Shown: in pieces, positions 1 to 8,701 of the stretch
Position numbering within the stretch: position 1 is the first letter of the stretch
Layout of the letters: each line of letters starts with the position of its first letter
Origin: Photobacterium sanguinicancri
GTDB taxonomy: Bacteria > Pseudomonadota > Gammaproteobacteria > Enterobacterales > Vibrionaceae
Reading direction: 5' to 3'
Assembly: GCF_024346675.1 (NCBI RefSeq)
Contig: NZ_AP024850.1
Location: 496,001 to 560,000 of the forward strand
DNA: 64,000 bases
Made by a program: the position numbers and the translations under genes
The notes under the pieces: generated by a model
Told to the model about the DNA's origin: nothing
Databases searched by the model: none
Seen by the model: only the letters and a program-made list of their open reading frames with translations

Positions 1-22
1 AGTTAATAGAGAGAGAGTAAAT

Positions 23-907
23 ATGACCGAGAGTGTAGCCGACAAGGTAGTCGACACTATTACTGATAATGAGTTAACGTCAGGCGTACTTAATGCAGGT
101 ACTTGGGTTACTGATAACCAAGATCTTCTTGTCCAGTATGCCGTTAACTTAATTTCTGCTTTGCTGATTTTGTTCATTGGTAACTTGATCGTTAAAGGCA
201 TTGCGAATGGCGTAGCGAAAGTGCTGCGTAAGAAAAAAATGGATGATGCAGTCGTTGAGTTTCTTCACTCACTCGTGCGTTACCTGCTATTTGTTATCGT
301 ATTAATTGCAGCTTTAGGCCGTTTAGGTGTTCAAACCGCTTCAGTGGTTGCTGTGATCGGTGCCGCGGGTTTAGCGATTGGTCTAGCGCTGCAAGGTTCA
401 CTGTCTAACTTTGCTGCGGGTGTATTAATTGTTAGCTTCCGTCCATTCAAATCTGGCGATTACGTTGAGATTGGTGGCGTAGCGGGTTCTGTTGAGTCTA
501 TCCAAATTTTCTCGACAGTACTAAAAACACCTGATAACAAAATGGTTGTCGTTCCTAATGGTTCAGTAATTGGTAGCCCTATTACTAACTACTCCCGCCA
601 TGCAACGCGTCGAATCGACTATGTTATTGGCGTATCTTACGATGCAGATCTTAAGAAGACTAAAGAAGTTTTAACGCGCGTTGTTGCAGCTGAGCCTCGT
701 GTGCTTAAAGATCCTGAACCAACTGTTGGTGTGGTAGCACTGGCTGATTCATCTGTGAACTTTGTGGTTCGCCCATGGGTGAATACAGAAGACTACTGGG
801 GTGTGTACTTTGATTTGCTACAAGCAATTAAAGAAGAATTGGATAAAGAAAATATCGGTATCCCATACCCACAAATGGATGTGCACCTTAACAAGCAAGA
901 AGGCTAA
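23..907 (+). CDS. mscS: Small-conductance mechanosensitive channel MscS
   Basis: Encodes a 294-aa inner-membrane channel that opens under membrane tension and releases solutes on hypo-osmotic shock. Hydrophobic segments lie near residues 37-57, 82-102 and 107-130. The last is the Gly/Ala-rich pore helix (AGLAIGLALQGSLSNFAAG), followed by the RPFKSGDYVEIGG beta domain that is highly characteristic of MscS. Length matches E. coli MscS (about 286 aa). An AGAGAGAG purine run sits just before the ATG. The gene is followed by its own strong terminator, so it ends its transcript here. Anything upstream lies outside the window. Confidence 0.95.
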   Translation: MTESVADKVVDTITDNELTSGVLNAGTWVTDNQDLLVQYAVNLISALLILFIGNLIVKGIANGVAKVLRKKKMDDAVVEFLHSLVRYLLFVIVLIAALGRLGVQTASVVAVIGAAGLAIGLALQGSLSNFAAGVLIVSFRPFKSGDYVEIGGVAGSVESIQIFSTVLKTPDNKMVVVPNGSVIGSPITNYSRHATRRIDYVIGVSYDADLKKTKEVLTRVVAAEPRVLKDPEPTVGVVALADSSVNFVVRPWVNTEDYWGVYFDLLQAIKEELDKENIGIPYPQMDVHLNKQEG

Positions 908-934
908 TACCGTTTTTGCTTGATGGATAGCATT

Positions 935-967
935 AAAAATGGCGCTCAATGAGCGCCATTTTTTTAT
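935..967 (+). terminator. Rho-independent terminator after mscS
   Basis: A GGCGCTCA/TGAGCGCC stem with a very small loop is flanked by A5 and T7 runs, so it can stop transcription from both mscS and the convergent YbaK-family gene. Confidence 0.85.
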
Positions 968-979
968 ATTGGGTTCTGA

Positions 980-1486
980 TTATGCAGGGACATCGGCGGG
1001 TAATCGAATAACCTGATTTGGCAAAGTTGTTAAGAGTGCATCAAGATGCTTGGTCTCAAACGCAAAGGTGTAATCCGGTTTACCTGGTGTGTACATCAGT
1101 TCTTGATGTAAATAGACCACAGGGTCGACTAAAATGATCACGTCTTCCGGTAGCGCAAAGGGACAAACAGCCCCTGGCACACAACCTGTTGCCGCTACCA
1201 TTTCGTCGTTACTGCACACAGATACTCGCTTGCCGACCACTTGCTTGACCAGTTTACTGTCAAGGCGGCTATCACGGTGGGTTAAGAGCAAACAGTGACC
1301 TCCACCTTTGATTTTCATGAATAGGCTCTTGCTTGGTGATGCCGTCCAACCCAGTTCATTCGCAATACGAGCGTCTGTTTCGAAGTCTAAAATCGGTTCA
1401 TGTTGCCAAGCTTGATAAGGTACATCCGCTTGGTTGAATAAGTTGATGTTGGTCTGGTAGATCTGTTCTAACGTATTAAGCGACAT
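980..1486 (-). CDS. YbaK/EbsC-family aminoacyl-tRNA deacylase-like protein
   Basis: A 168-aa protein of the YbaK/ProX fold. The family hydrolyses mischarged tRNAs in trans (for example Cys- or Ala-tRNA-Pro). Visible family features are a basic SPSKSLFMKIKGG strand that includes a candidate substrate-binding lysine, and a TGCVPGAVCPF loop corresponding to the conserved G-x-x-P-G-x-x-x-P segment. It overlaps the 3' end of the upstream argO-like gene by 11 bases, which suggests one transcript and translational coupling. The substrate cannot be read from the sequence. It differs clearly from the second YbaK-like protein at 14581-15072. Confidence 0.8.
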   Translation of the reverse strand: MSLNTLEQIYQTNINLFNQADVPYQAWQHEPILDFETDARIANELGWTASPSKSLFMKIKGGGHCLLLTHRDSRLDSKLVKQVVGKRVSVCSNDEMVAATGCVPGAVCPFALPEDVIILVDPVVYLHQELMYTPGKPDYTFAFETKHLDALLTTLPNQVIRLPADVPA

Positions 1487-2108
1487 ACTGTATCCAAAGT
1501 CCGTTGGCTAAATGAGTAGCAATAAAGAGCATCATAGCGGCAACAGCAAGATCGATACCGCGCTTTACCTTGGGTTTTGACAATGTTGGGCCTAGTTTTG
1601 CCGCGCCAATCGATAAGGTATAGAACCAAGCAAAAGACGCGAAAATTGTACCAATGGCGAAAGCGACTCGATCGCTGCCTTCAAACTGACCGCCAATCGA
1701 TCCTAGAATCACCACAGTGTCTAAGTACAAATGTGGGTTGAGTACCGTCACAGCTAGTGCCCCCAATATAACGGCTCTACGACCTCGAGCTGTTACTTGT
1801 TGGGTTTGTTCTTCTGTATTTTGTGGTTTTAGCGCACTACGCAGCGATAGGCTGCCGTAAAAAAGTAGAAATAAAATACCGCCGACAGTGACGGAGGTCA
1901 GTAAGGTTTCGTTACTTGAAAGGAGTGCACCGCCGCCAAAAATACCAAGGCTAATGAAAATTACATCACAAACACTACAAATGGTTGCCGTGGTCAGATG
2001 GTGATTACGTTTTATGCCTTGATTTAAAACGTAAGCATTCTGTGCACCAATTGGAATGATTAAGCTCGCGCCTAAGCCAAATCCTTGTAATAAAGCCCAA
2101 ATGCTCAT
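1476..2108 (-). CDS. argO: LysE/ArgO-family amino-acid exporter
   Basis: A 210-aa polytopic inner-membrane protein of the LysE superfamily, which exports basic amino acids such as arginine. The N-terminus has the family signature GLGASLIIPIGAQNAYVLNQGI, and about six hydrophobic segments follow. It is divergent from an ArgP-like LysR regulator at 2275, the classic argO/argP arrangement, in which ArgP activates argO when arginine is abundant. The name argO rests on sequence and on that neighbour. Export of other amino acids is possible. The stop overlaps the start of the YbaK-family gene. Confidence 0.88.
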   Translation of the reverse strand: MSIWALLQGFGLGASLIIPIGAQNAYVLNQGIKRNHHLTTATICSVCDVIFISLGIFGGGALLSSNETLLTSVTVGGILFLLFYGSLSLRSALKPQNTEEQTQQVTARGRRAVILGALAVTVLNPHLYLDTVVILGSIGGQFEGSDRVAFAIGTIFASFAWFYTLSIGAAKLGPTLSKPKVKRGIDLAVAAMMLFIATHLANGLWIQYVA

Positions 2109-2274
2109 TTTCTACTTACCTTATTATTGTGTTTTAATGTCATACCTAACTATCGTATCAGTATGTTGAAATGATTAGCGCAAGCGTACACTTAGCGATA
2201 GGATTAAGTACAACTAATAAAATTTATGTATCATAAGTTTCTCTAATGATGAGTAACTGAAGTAAGGAAAGCTG

Positions 2275-3171
2275 ATGAGAGGGTTAGATTATCGTTGGGT
2301 TGCCGCATTAGATGCGGTGGTGGCACAGCGTGGTTTTGAGCGGGCGGCAGAGCACCTTTGTATTACACAATCTGCGGTGTCTCAACGGATCAAGCAACTT
2401 GAAAAGCTGATGGCGCAACCCTTGTTAGTCCGCGAGCAACCACCACGACCGACCGCCGCAGGACAAAAGTTACTAGGGCTATATCGTCGAGTACGATTGC
2501 TAGAGCAAGAGCTTTTACCTGAACTCACGCCTGATGACATCAGCCAACCATTGTCGGTGTCTTTAGCGACCAATGCCGATAGTTTGGCAACATGGTTATT
2601 ACCAGCCTTAAGTCCATTATTGAAAGCACGTCGGATCGAATTAACCTTATTGATCGAAGATGAAGCACGAACCTTAGATAGACTGCGTAGTGGCGAAGTC
2701 GTCGGGGCGATCAGCATGGATCAAACGCCAATGCCTGGGTGTGTTGCAGATTATTTAGGGCGAGTGGACTTTCTGTGTGTTGCCAGCCCTGAATTTAAAG
2801 CGCGTTATTTTGCTGATGGAACGACGCGCGATAACCTATTTGCAGCGCCCGCGGTAGCGTTTGATCATCATGATGATATGCATGAACAATTTATTCAACA
2901 GCACTTTAATTTACCTGTCGGCAGCTTGATGAAACACACGGTACGATCCTCGGAAGCTTTTGTGAAAATGGCGACCGAAGGTCTTGCATATTGCTTGATC
3001 CCTCGTATACAGATTATTGATGAACTTGCGGCGGGCGACCTTGTAAACCTTACCCCAGATATTACGTTAATTCGTCGTTTATACTGGCATCATTGGGCGT
3101 TAGAAAGCGGGGTTCTGACTGAATTATCTGAGCGTTTGGTGCAGCATGCTCAGCAGGTTCTACCGCAATAA
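2275..3171 (+). CDS. argP: LysR-family regulator ArgP
   Basis: A 298-aa LysR-type regulator with an N-terminal winged helix (residues about 4-63, including [21 protein letters not shown]) and a C-terminal effector-binding domain. The [22 protein letters not shown] start is typical of ArgP (formerly IciA), which senses arginine and lysine and activates argO. The divergent argO-like gene shares the 166-bp intergenic region, which should contain the operator. A GTAAGGA ribosome-binding site precedes the ATG. Confidence 0.9.
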   Translation: MRGLDYRWVAALDAVVAQRGFERAAEHLCITQSAVSQRIKQLEKLMAQPLLVREQPPRPTAAGQKLLGLYRRVRLLEQELLPELTPDDISQPLSVSLATNADSLATWLLPALSPLLKARRIELTLLIEDEARTLDRLRSGEVVGAISMDQTPMPGCVADYLGRVDFLCVASPEFKARYFADGTTRDNLFAAPAVAFDHHDDMHEQFIQQHFNLPVGSLMKHTVRSSEAFVKMATEGLAYCLIPRIQIIDELAAGDLVNLTPDITLIRRLYWHHWALESGVLTELSERLVQHAQQVLPQ

Positions 3172-3255
3172 TTGCTTATTTTGTTCGTACATCTTGACGT
3201 AAATTTACAATAAAACACTGTTCAAATTAAAGGTGGTTTGATAGAGTGCGGTTTC

Positions 3256-3273
3256 ATTAGGATAAATCCTAAT
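3256..3273 (+). promoter_or_regulatory. Dyad ATTAGGA-N4-TCCTAAT upstream of yggE
   Basis: A perfect 7-bp inverted repeat with a 4-nt centre lies 43 bp before the yggE start. It has no T tract, so it does not look like a terminator for argP. It may be an operator or a 5'-UTR hairpin. The binding factor is not recognised. Confidence 0.45.
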
Positions 3274-3315
3274 ATTTGTTGTCCAAGACATACTCATGCT
3301 TGTAGGAGAAATAGA

Positions 3316-4020
3316 ATGAAAAAGACGTTACTGGCCACTGTACTTGGTGCGACAGCACTACTATCTATGAATGTATCTGCTGCTGATGTGGCGTTTCCAC
3401 ATCTTGTTACTCAAGGTAACGGCGAAGTGACCGTTACTGCGGATATGGCTATTTTGCATGTTGAAGTCGCCGAAAAGCGTGAAACGGCTAAAGAAGCAAA
3501 GCAAGCGGTTGATAAAGCGGTTGTGGCTTTCATGGCACGATTAGAGAAACAAGGCGTGAAACGCGAAGACATTAAGAGTGCAAATATTTCATTAAACCCA
3601 GAATACACTTATCCGAAAAACAAAGAGCCAAAACTGATTGGCTACCGTGCGAATCGTCAAGTGACGGTAACGGTGAATCAGTTAGCTAAACTGAATACCT
3701 ACCTGGATGGATCTTTGGTTGATGGTATTAACCGTATCCAGAATATTGAGTTGAAAAGCAGTAAAGAAACCGAAATTAAGCAGCAAGCGCGCTTAGCAGC
3801 GATTAAAGATGCCCAAGCGAAAGCTGAGTCGATCGCAAGTGGCTTTGGTGAAAGCTTAGACGGGGTATGGAAAATTACCTACCTGACACAAAATGCGCAG
3901 CCTTATTATGCTCAAGCGCGTATGGCTGCTTACTCAGCAAACGATGCTGCTGAGAGTTACCAAAACGATCAGCTGGTGATTAAAGATCGTGTCGACGTGG
4001 TATTTAAGCTGATTGATTAA
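3316..4020 (+). CDS. yggE: Periplasmic SIMPL-domain (DUF541) protein, YggE-like
   Basis: A 234-aa exported protein of the SIMPL/DUF541 family, related to E. coli YggE, which is linked to oxidative-stress tolerance. The ATG at 3316 is chosen because it gives a classical signal peptide (MKKTLLATVLGATALLSMNV, cleavage about SAA-AD) and follows a TAGGAG ribosome-binding site at 3302-3307. The open frame continues upstream without such features. The mature protein begins with the family's alternating beta-strand pattern (VTQGNGEVTVTADMAILHVEV). The molecular function of the family is poorly defined. It stands alone between argP and a bidirectional terminator. Confidence 0.85.
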   Translation: MKKTLLATVLGATALLSMNVSAADVAFPHLVTQGNGEVTVTADMAILHVEVAEKRETAKEAKQAVDKAVVAFMARLEKQGVKREDIKSANISLNPEYTYPKNKEPKLIGYRANRQVTVTVNQLAKLNTYLDGSLVDGINRIQNIELKSSKETEIKQQARLAAIKDAQAKAESIASGFGESLDGVWKITYLTQNAQPYYAQARMAAYSANDAAESYQNDQLVIKDRVDVVFKLID

Positions 4021-4046
4021 ACTCAGTCCCAGCGATAATGGAACAA

Positions 4047-4078
4047 GAAAGGCCGCATGATTACATGCGGCCTTTTAC
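4047..4078 (+). terminator. Terminator between yggE and serA
   Basis: An 11-bp perfect stem, AAGGCCGCATG/CATGCGGCCTT, is followed by TTTT. The flanking A and T runs let it serve both yggE (+) and the convergent serA (-). Confidence 0.8.
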
Positions 4079-4133
4079 GATCTAAGGATCTGAATATTAC
4101 TTAGCGTCTAACACCAACACCAACACCTAGTGC

Positions 4134-5363
4134 TTAGTGTAGAATACGCGCCCTAATCGTCCCTTCAATTTGCTTGAGCTTACCGAGAGCTTCTTCTGAA
4201 CGCTCAGTTTCAACATCAATGACAACATAACCAATTTCAGCACCAGTTTGTAGGTATTGTGCGGCGATATTGATGCCTTCTGTCGCAAAAATCGTTGTTA
4301 TCTGGTTTAGAATACCAGGGCGGTTTTCGTGAATGTGGAGTAAGCGTGAGCAGTCACGATGTTCAGGTAGTGATACCTCTGGGAAACCAACCGCTGATAA
4401 TGTTGAGCCATTATCTGAGTATTTCGCCAACTTACCTGCGACTTCAAGGCCGATATTTGCTTGGGCTTCTTGGGTTGAACCACCAATGTGCGGCGTCAGT
4501 AATACGTTGTCGTATTGCATTAATGGTGATTCGAACGGGTCTTTATTGGTTTTTGGTTCAACAGGGAACACATCAATCGCTGCGCCCGCAATGTGCTTAC
4601 TTTCCAGTGCACTGCAGAGTGAATCAATATCTACCACAGTACCACGAGCGGCATTAATGAAGATTGAGCCTGGCTTCATGCGGGCAAACTCTTCCGCCCC
4701 CATCATGTCTTGTGTTTCTGGTGTTTCAGGTACGTGAAGGCTAATTACATCACATTTATTGAGCAGCTCGCTCATTGAGAACACTTGGGTGGCGTTACCC
4801 AAAGACAGCTTGTTTTCAATGTCGTAGAAGTACACTCGCATTCCGAGGTTTTCTGCCAGAATACCCAGTTGTGTACCGATATGACCGTAACCAATAATGC
4901 CTAGGCGTTTGCCTCGGGCTTCAAAGGATGCATCAGCTGATTTGAACCATTCACCACGGTGAGCTTTAGCGTTCTTTTCTGGAATGCCGCGCAATAGTAA
5001 TAAGATTTCTCCTAACACTAATTCAGCAACACTACGGGTATTAGAGAATGGGGCATTGAATACTGGGATACCGCGACGAGTCGCTGACTCAAGTTCAACT
5101 TGATTGGTACCGATGCAGAAACAGCCAACGGCTGCGAGTTTTTTCGCAGCGGCAAAGACTTCTTCGGTCAGTTGAGTACGAGAACGGATCCCGACAAAAT
5201 GTGCGTCTTTGATGGCTTCGATTAGCTCATCACCTGCCAATGAGCCCTTGTGGTACTCAATGTTGGTGTAACCCGCTTGTTGAAGTGCTTCAATTGCTGA
5301 AGGGTGGAGGCCCTCAAGTAGAAGCACTTTGATTTTTTCTTTATCCAGTGAAACATTATCCAT
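4134..5363 (-). CDS. serA: D-3-phosphoglycerate dehydrogenase
   Basis: A 409-aa enzyme that oxidises 3-phosphoglycerate to 3-phosphohydroxypyruvate with NAD+, the first step of serine synthesis. The N-terminus closely matches E. coli SerA. The nucleotide-binding GYGHIG lies near residues 158-163, and the HIGGSTQEAQ active-site segment is in the catalytic domain. A C-terminal ACT domain (from about residue 338, HENRPGILNQITTIF) is the serine-feedback site. Length is standard for the ACT-containing gammaproteobacterial type. serA is followed on the same strand by the convergent yggE terminator, and rpiA lies upstream on the same strand but is separated by its own terminator. Confidence 0.97.
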   Translation of the reverse strand: MDNVSLDKEKIKVLLLEGLHPSAIEALQQAGYTNIEYHKGSLAGDELIEAIKDAHFVGIRSRTQLTEEVFAAAKKLAAVGCFCIGTNQVELESATRRGIPVFNAPFSNTRSVAELVLGEILLLLRGIPEKNAKAHRGEWFKSADASFEARGKRLGIIGYGHIGTQLGILAENLGMRVYFYDIENKLSLGNATQVFSMSELLNKCDVISLHVPETPETQDMMGAEEFARMKPGSIFINAARGTVVDIDSLCSALESKHIAGAAIDVFPVEPKTNKDPFESPLMQYDNVLLTPHIGGSTQEAQANIGLEVAGKLAKYSDNGSTLSAVGFPEVSLPEHRDCSRLLHIHENRPGILNQITTIFATEGINIAAQYLQTGAEIGYVVIDVETERSEEALGKLKQIEGTIRARILH

Positions 5364-5661
5364 GGGGTTCTTATCCTTAAAAACGCAAGTGAAGTCAAAG
5401 TACGCTAGCTATCCAATTTGTAGCACCTAGGACGTTATACTAAAAATACTGTAAAACGATGTAAAACAGCAGGATATAAGTAGGTTGTAGGGGAACGGTT
5501 GATTGAGTCCGATACGATAGAGCCTAGCTTGAAAGCGTATATTGGTTAATAACGTATCAAAAAATAATCAATAAGGGTAAGAATATTACAAAGAAATGCA
5601 TAAAAAACGGCGCAGAGGGCGCCGTTTTGTAATCAAGCAACATAACGTATCGGGAATACGG
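5364..5661. other. Intergenic region serA-rpiA
   Basis: About 300 bp without a gene. It holds the rpiA terminator at its right end and presumably the serA promoter (minus strand). AT-rich elements such as TATAAC occur on the minus strand, but no -35/-10 pair with standard spacing stands out. Confidence 0.5.
5602..5629 (-). terminator. Rho-independent terminator of rpiA
   Basis: Read on the minus strand, GGCGCC-ctct-GCGCC forms a G/C stem followed by a T6 run, just past the rpiA stop. Confidence 0.8.
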
Positions 5662-6321
5662 TTACTTTTCGAATTTTTTCACGCCTTCAGGGCTACCCAC
5701 TAGTAGGGCGTCAGCGCCACGTTCTGCGAAAAGACCCACAGTCACTACGCCTGGTAGTGCGTTGATCTTTTTCTCAAGATCTTTGGCGTCGGTAATTTTC
5801 ATGTTGTGTACATCAAGAATGATGTTGCCGTTATCAGTCACACAGCCTTCACGGTAAACGGGATCACCACCAAGTTTAACCAGTTCACGACCAATGAAAG
5901 AGCGAGCCATAGGGATCACTTCAACTGGCAGTGGGAATTGGCCAAGTACATCAACTTGCTTAGTATCGTCAACAATACAGATGAATTTCTTCGCGATTGC
6001 CGCCACGATTTTTTCACGGGTAAGTGCAGCACCGCCGCCTTTGATCATGTCGAAATCGCCATTGATTTCGTCTGCGCCATCAACGTAAACATCAAGGCTT
6101 GATACTTCGTTAGCATCAAATACAGGGATACCAATTTTCTCTAGGCGTTCAGTTGACGCGACAGAGCTTGATACAGCACCTTTAATTTCTTCTTTGCGCG
6201 ATTCAAGAGCATCAATGAAGTGATTTACGGTAGAGCCTGTGCCCACACCGACAATGCTGCCTTTTTTTACGTAGTCTAGTGCAGCCCAGCCGGCAGCTTT
6301 TTTCATTTCATCTTGAGTCAT
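5662..6321 (-). CDS. rpiA: Ribose-5-phosphate isomerase A
   Basis: A 219-aa cytosolic enzyme that interconverts ribose-5-phosphate and ribulose-5-phosphate in the non-oxidative pentose phosphate pathway. RpiA hallmarks are visible in order: GVGTGSTV (phosphate loop), VDGADEI (catalytic Asp region) and [11 protein letters not shown]. Length equals E. coli RpiA (219 aa). CCAGGAGATAT precedes the start codon on the minus strand. The gene lies upstream of serA, as in E. coli and Vibrio, but is separated by a terminator. Confidence 0.97.
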   Translation of the reverse strand: MTQDEMKKAAGWAALDYVKKGSIVGVGTGSTVNHFIDALESRKEEIKGAVSSSVASTERLEKIGIPVFDANEVSSLDVYVDGADEINGDFDMIKGGGAALTREKIVAAIAKKFICIVDDTKQVDVLGQFPLPVEVIPMARSFIGRELVKLGGDPVYREGCVTDNGNIILDVHNMKITDAKDLEKKINALPGVVTVGLFAERGADALLVGSPEGVKKFEK

Positions 6322-6546
6322 GCTATATCTCCTGGTCGTAATGATGACGAGCGTTGGGAGCGCTGATTATAGCTAACAGTGTGGCCTTCGTCAGAATAAA
6401 ATGTTGACCTATGTCTCTGTTCCATCAATAAAAACCAAGATGACTTTGAATTACAGCGACTTAGCGGAAGGAATTTTTATGCTTTGAGCCAATCGTTTGC
6501 TTTTCCTTTCTTATTTGGAGCTATAGGCAAGACGAATTTCTTATGT

Positions 6547-7146
6547 TTACCAGTGGAATGTGTGCGATGGAGTAATGATCGTAGGCAAGGGGACATCCCA
6601 AATTTCATGCGGCAGTTGATTGACGTGCTGGCAGTCATGGGCAAGCCCCAGTGGGTAGGGCAATTGGCGAAAGTGGTGCCAAGGTGCTAGCGTTCGATCG
6701 TAATAACCGCCTCCCATACCAAGCCGTTGGCCTGTGGTATCAAATGCGACTAGCGGCGTACAAATAACATCAAGTTCACGTGCCGGTTTGACGAGGCGAA
6801 TGTCCAAGCAAGGTTCGCTAATACCATAATTGTTGGTGGTCATTGCTGTGGTGGTGGTATAGCGTAAAAATAATAAATGACCACGGCTGAAGGGGTGTAA
6901 AACGGGTAAGTACACCGATTTACCTTGTTGCCATAACCACTCTATTAGTGGTTGGGTACTGACTTCACCATCGTTAGATAGGTACAGTGCGATATGCTGA
7001 GCTTGAGTAAAGTGAGGTGATTGTTGGCATTGATTCAGCAACTGTTGAGCGGCTTGGCTTTGTTGTTCAATAGAGAGAGCGCGACGACGAGAACGGATCT
7101 GTTGGCGAATGTGTTGACGAGAAGAAAGTGTAACCGTTGAGCTCAT
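6547..7146 (-). CDS. ygfA: 5-formyltetrahydrofolate cyclo-ligase (YgfA)
   Basis: A 199-aa enzyme that converts 5-formyl-THF to 5,10-methenyl-THF with ATP. It has the N-terminal basic helix (RQQIRSRRRALS), the conserved LYLSNDGEVSTQPL segment, and the signature GxRLGMGGGYYDRTL near residues 135-150. The position directly downstream of 6S RNA and zapA on the same strand is conserved across gammaproteobacteria, where ssrS and ygfA are co-transcribed. In E. coli this locus affects persister formation. Confidence 0.95.
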   Translation of the reverse strand: MSSTVTLSSRQHIRQQIRSRRRALSIEQQSQAAQQLLNQCQQSPHFTQAQHIALYLSNDGEVSTQPLIEWLWQQGKSVYLPVLHPFSRGHLLFLRYTTTTAMTTNNYGISEPCLDIRLVKPARELDVICTPLVAFDTTGQRLGMGGGYYDRTLAPWHHFRQLPYPLGLAHDCQHVNQLPHEIWDVPLPTIITPSHTFHW

Positions 7147-7250
7147 AGGTCATCCAATGACGAAAGTGAACCGGTAATAGATTGTGTCAAAAAGGGAAGA
7201 GCGGTACGGCGTATATCTACAGCCTAACTTTGTACAACCTCATAGAAAAG

Positions 7251-7436
7251 GTATGCCCCAAGGTGCCGTCGTAAATCTAAGCCCTTGAACCAGATGTTCA
7301 AGGTGGATCAGCAACATTAACCGTAGGCTTCTCAGTCGGGCTGAGCATGCTCAATAGCTAATAAAAAAGCCAATCCTGGGTATTTGCTTATCGGCTCGGG
7401 GACGTTGATTCACTAACGAGCACCCCAGGGTCAATT
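7251..7436 (-). ncRNA. ssrS: 6S RNA (SsrS)
   Basis: The zapA-ygfA gap reads on the minus strand as a 6S RNA of about 185 nt. Blocks shared with E. coli 6S include GAGCATGCTC with the following GAGAAGCCT, the CACCTTGAAC...GGTTCAAGGG helix, and ACGACGGCACC. The 5' (CCCTGGGGTGCTCG) and 3' (CACCTTGGGGCAT) ends can pair to close the long rod. 6S RNA binds the sigma-70 holoenzyme and represses many promoters in stationary phase. The exact ends are estimated by alignment from memory and may differ by several bases. Confidence 0.9.
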
Positions 7437-7441
7437 CATTA

Positions 7442-7744
7442 TCAACGCTTTGGTTGATTTTGCAATGCTTTATCTAACGTTTCTGCTAATTGATTGATAC
7501 GATTGGATAAAACATCGTCTTTATTGTCTTTTTCTCGGCGATCACTATGCAATTCACTGCAAATGTTAAGCCCCGCGAACATCAAAAGTTGTTCTGGATT
7601 AGAGACTTTGGTGCGTTCGGACAATGTTGTTAAACGCTGATCGAAATCTTCGGCAGCAGCAATAAGAGCTGCTTCTTGGCCTGTAGGACAGTTTACCTTT
7701 AAGGTACGACCGAGAATTTTGATTTCAACTGCCTGATTACTCAT
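7442..7744 (-). CDS. zapA: Cell division protein ZapA
   Basis: A 100-aa cytosolic protein that crosslinks FtsZ filaments at the division ring. The N-terminal VEIKILGRTLKVNCPTGQE strand pair and a C-terminal coiled coil (about 60-95) are typical. Length is close to E. coli ZapA (109 aa). The gene order zapA-ssrS-ygfA supports the call. It is divergent from ygfB. Confidence 0.93.
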   Translation of the reverse strand: MSNQAVEIKILGRTLKVNCPTGQEAALIAAAEDFDQRLTTLSERTKVSNPEQLLMFAGLNICSELHSDRREKDNKDDVLSNRINQLAETLDKALQNQPKR

Positions 7745-7896
7745 AAAGTCTCTTATCTGCTCCGTGTCAGCGTGTCTTAAGTTACACCCTGCTTGCGCTT
7801 AGGAGTAAATATAGAATAAAGCCCTTTGAACATGCAAGCATACACGCGGTGCTTTGCGGTTCAACACCGTTTGACTACTCAGTTAATAGGCAGTCT

Positions 7897-7935
7897 GGTG
7901 TAAACATCACCCAAATGATAACCACTATGATGGTT
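7897..7935 (+). promoter_or_regulatory. Two small hairpins in the ygfB leader
   Basis: GGTG-N7-CACC (7897-7911) and AACCA-CTATGA-TGGTT (7920-7935) lie ahead of the three-way junction at 7958-8003. The stems are short and could be chance, but together they suggest a structured 5' leader. Confidence 0.35.
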
Positions 7936-7957
7936 CAATCACAACTGGGGGCACCCT

Positions 7958-8003
7958 CGTTATTTATGCCGCAAGGTATAAGTGGTAGCATACCACAATA
8001 ACG
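7958..8003 (+). promoter_or_regulatory. Candidate three-way-junction RNA in the ygfB leader
   Basis: Three helices close exactly. P1 is CGTTATT (7958-7964) with AATAACG (7997-8003). P2 is TATGCC-GCAA-GGTATA (7965-7980), capped by a GNRA tetraloop and containing one G-U pair. P3 is GTGGTA-GCA-TACCAC (7982-7996). Only A7981 is unpaired at the junction. It ends 32 nt before the ygfB ATG. The G-U pair and GNRA loop exist only in the plus-strand transcript, so it should act as part of the ygfB-ubiH-ubiI mRNA. No known riboswitch is recognised. Confidence 0.55.
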
Positions 8004-8035
8004 ATTTACGCCAATCTAGATAAGGTAATCACCGC

Positions 8036-8683
8036 ATGAGTGAAGCAAAACTACCCGCTTACAATGTTCTTGATAGTGAACTAAAAAATCACAGTTTAGC
8101 GGTATCACCGTCTGAGCTTCATGGCTTATTGATGGGCATGATTTGTGGTGGTTTAACGGTATCGGATGAAAGTTGGGTCGCGGCAGTGAGCGATTATGCT
8201 AACCAAGGCGATCCGTTACTAGACAGTGCGAAAGCCACTGTTCGCCAAGTCTTTGATGCCGCTTCTGGTGAGTTGCACAGCATGGCACAAGTTTTATTTA
8301 CCTCGACTGCTGCTGAATTGGCAGAAAGCCAATTCGAAGTGACGTTATTACTGCCCGCTGAAGACGAGGCGCTTGATGTGCGAGCGGAGGCATTGAGTGA
8401 GTGGGTAACTAATTTCATCTCAGGTATGGGCCTGATGGGGATGAAAAAAGCTGAATTAACCCCAGACGTTACTGAAGCGGTGGCGGCACTAGAAGAAATT
8501 GCTCAGCTTGGCATCAATGAAGATGAAGACATGGAAGAGCAAGCACTGCTACTAGAACAGATTATTGCGTATGTTCCTGAGTGTGTACTGAGTTGTTTAG
8601 TTGGTTTAGGCCAACGACCTGAATCTGTTGAGCAGCCGAATATTCCTGGTATGCCTGCGGATGATGAGCCAACGTTACACTGA
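8036..8683 (+). CDS. ygfB: YgfB/YecA-like UPF0149 family protein
   Basis: A 215-aa acidic cytosolic protein of the UPF0149 family. The helical HGLLMGMICGG segment (about residues 28-40) and the C-terminal motif with acidic residues are typical. It is somewhat longer than E. coli YgfB (about 192 aa). The function of the family is not settled. The gene leads a plus-strand set with ubiH (18-bp gap) and ubiI. In E. coli pepP sits between ygfB and ubiH, but it is absent here. A structured leader precedes it. Confidence 0.88.
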   Translation: MSEAKLPAYNVLDSELKNHSLAVSPSELHGLLMGMICGGLTVSDESWVAAVSDYANQGDPLLDSAKATVRQVFDAASGELHSMAQVLFTSTAAELAESQFEVTLLLPAEDEALDVRAEALSEWVTNFISGMGLMGMKKAELTPDVTEAVAALEEIAQLGINEDEDMEEQALLLEQIIAYVPECVLSCLVGLGQRPESVEQPNIPGMPADDEPTLH

Positions 8684-8701
8684 TCCAATTTGAAGTAAGG
8701 G

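Noticed and set aside
4295..4737. Two plus-strand frames of 120 and 134 codons
   Set aside because: Both lie wholly inside serA on the opposite strand and lack recognisable domains or ribosome-binding sites.
6484..6690. A 68-codon plus-strand frame near the 3' end of ygfA
   Set aside because: Most of it is antisense to ygfA, with no coding features.
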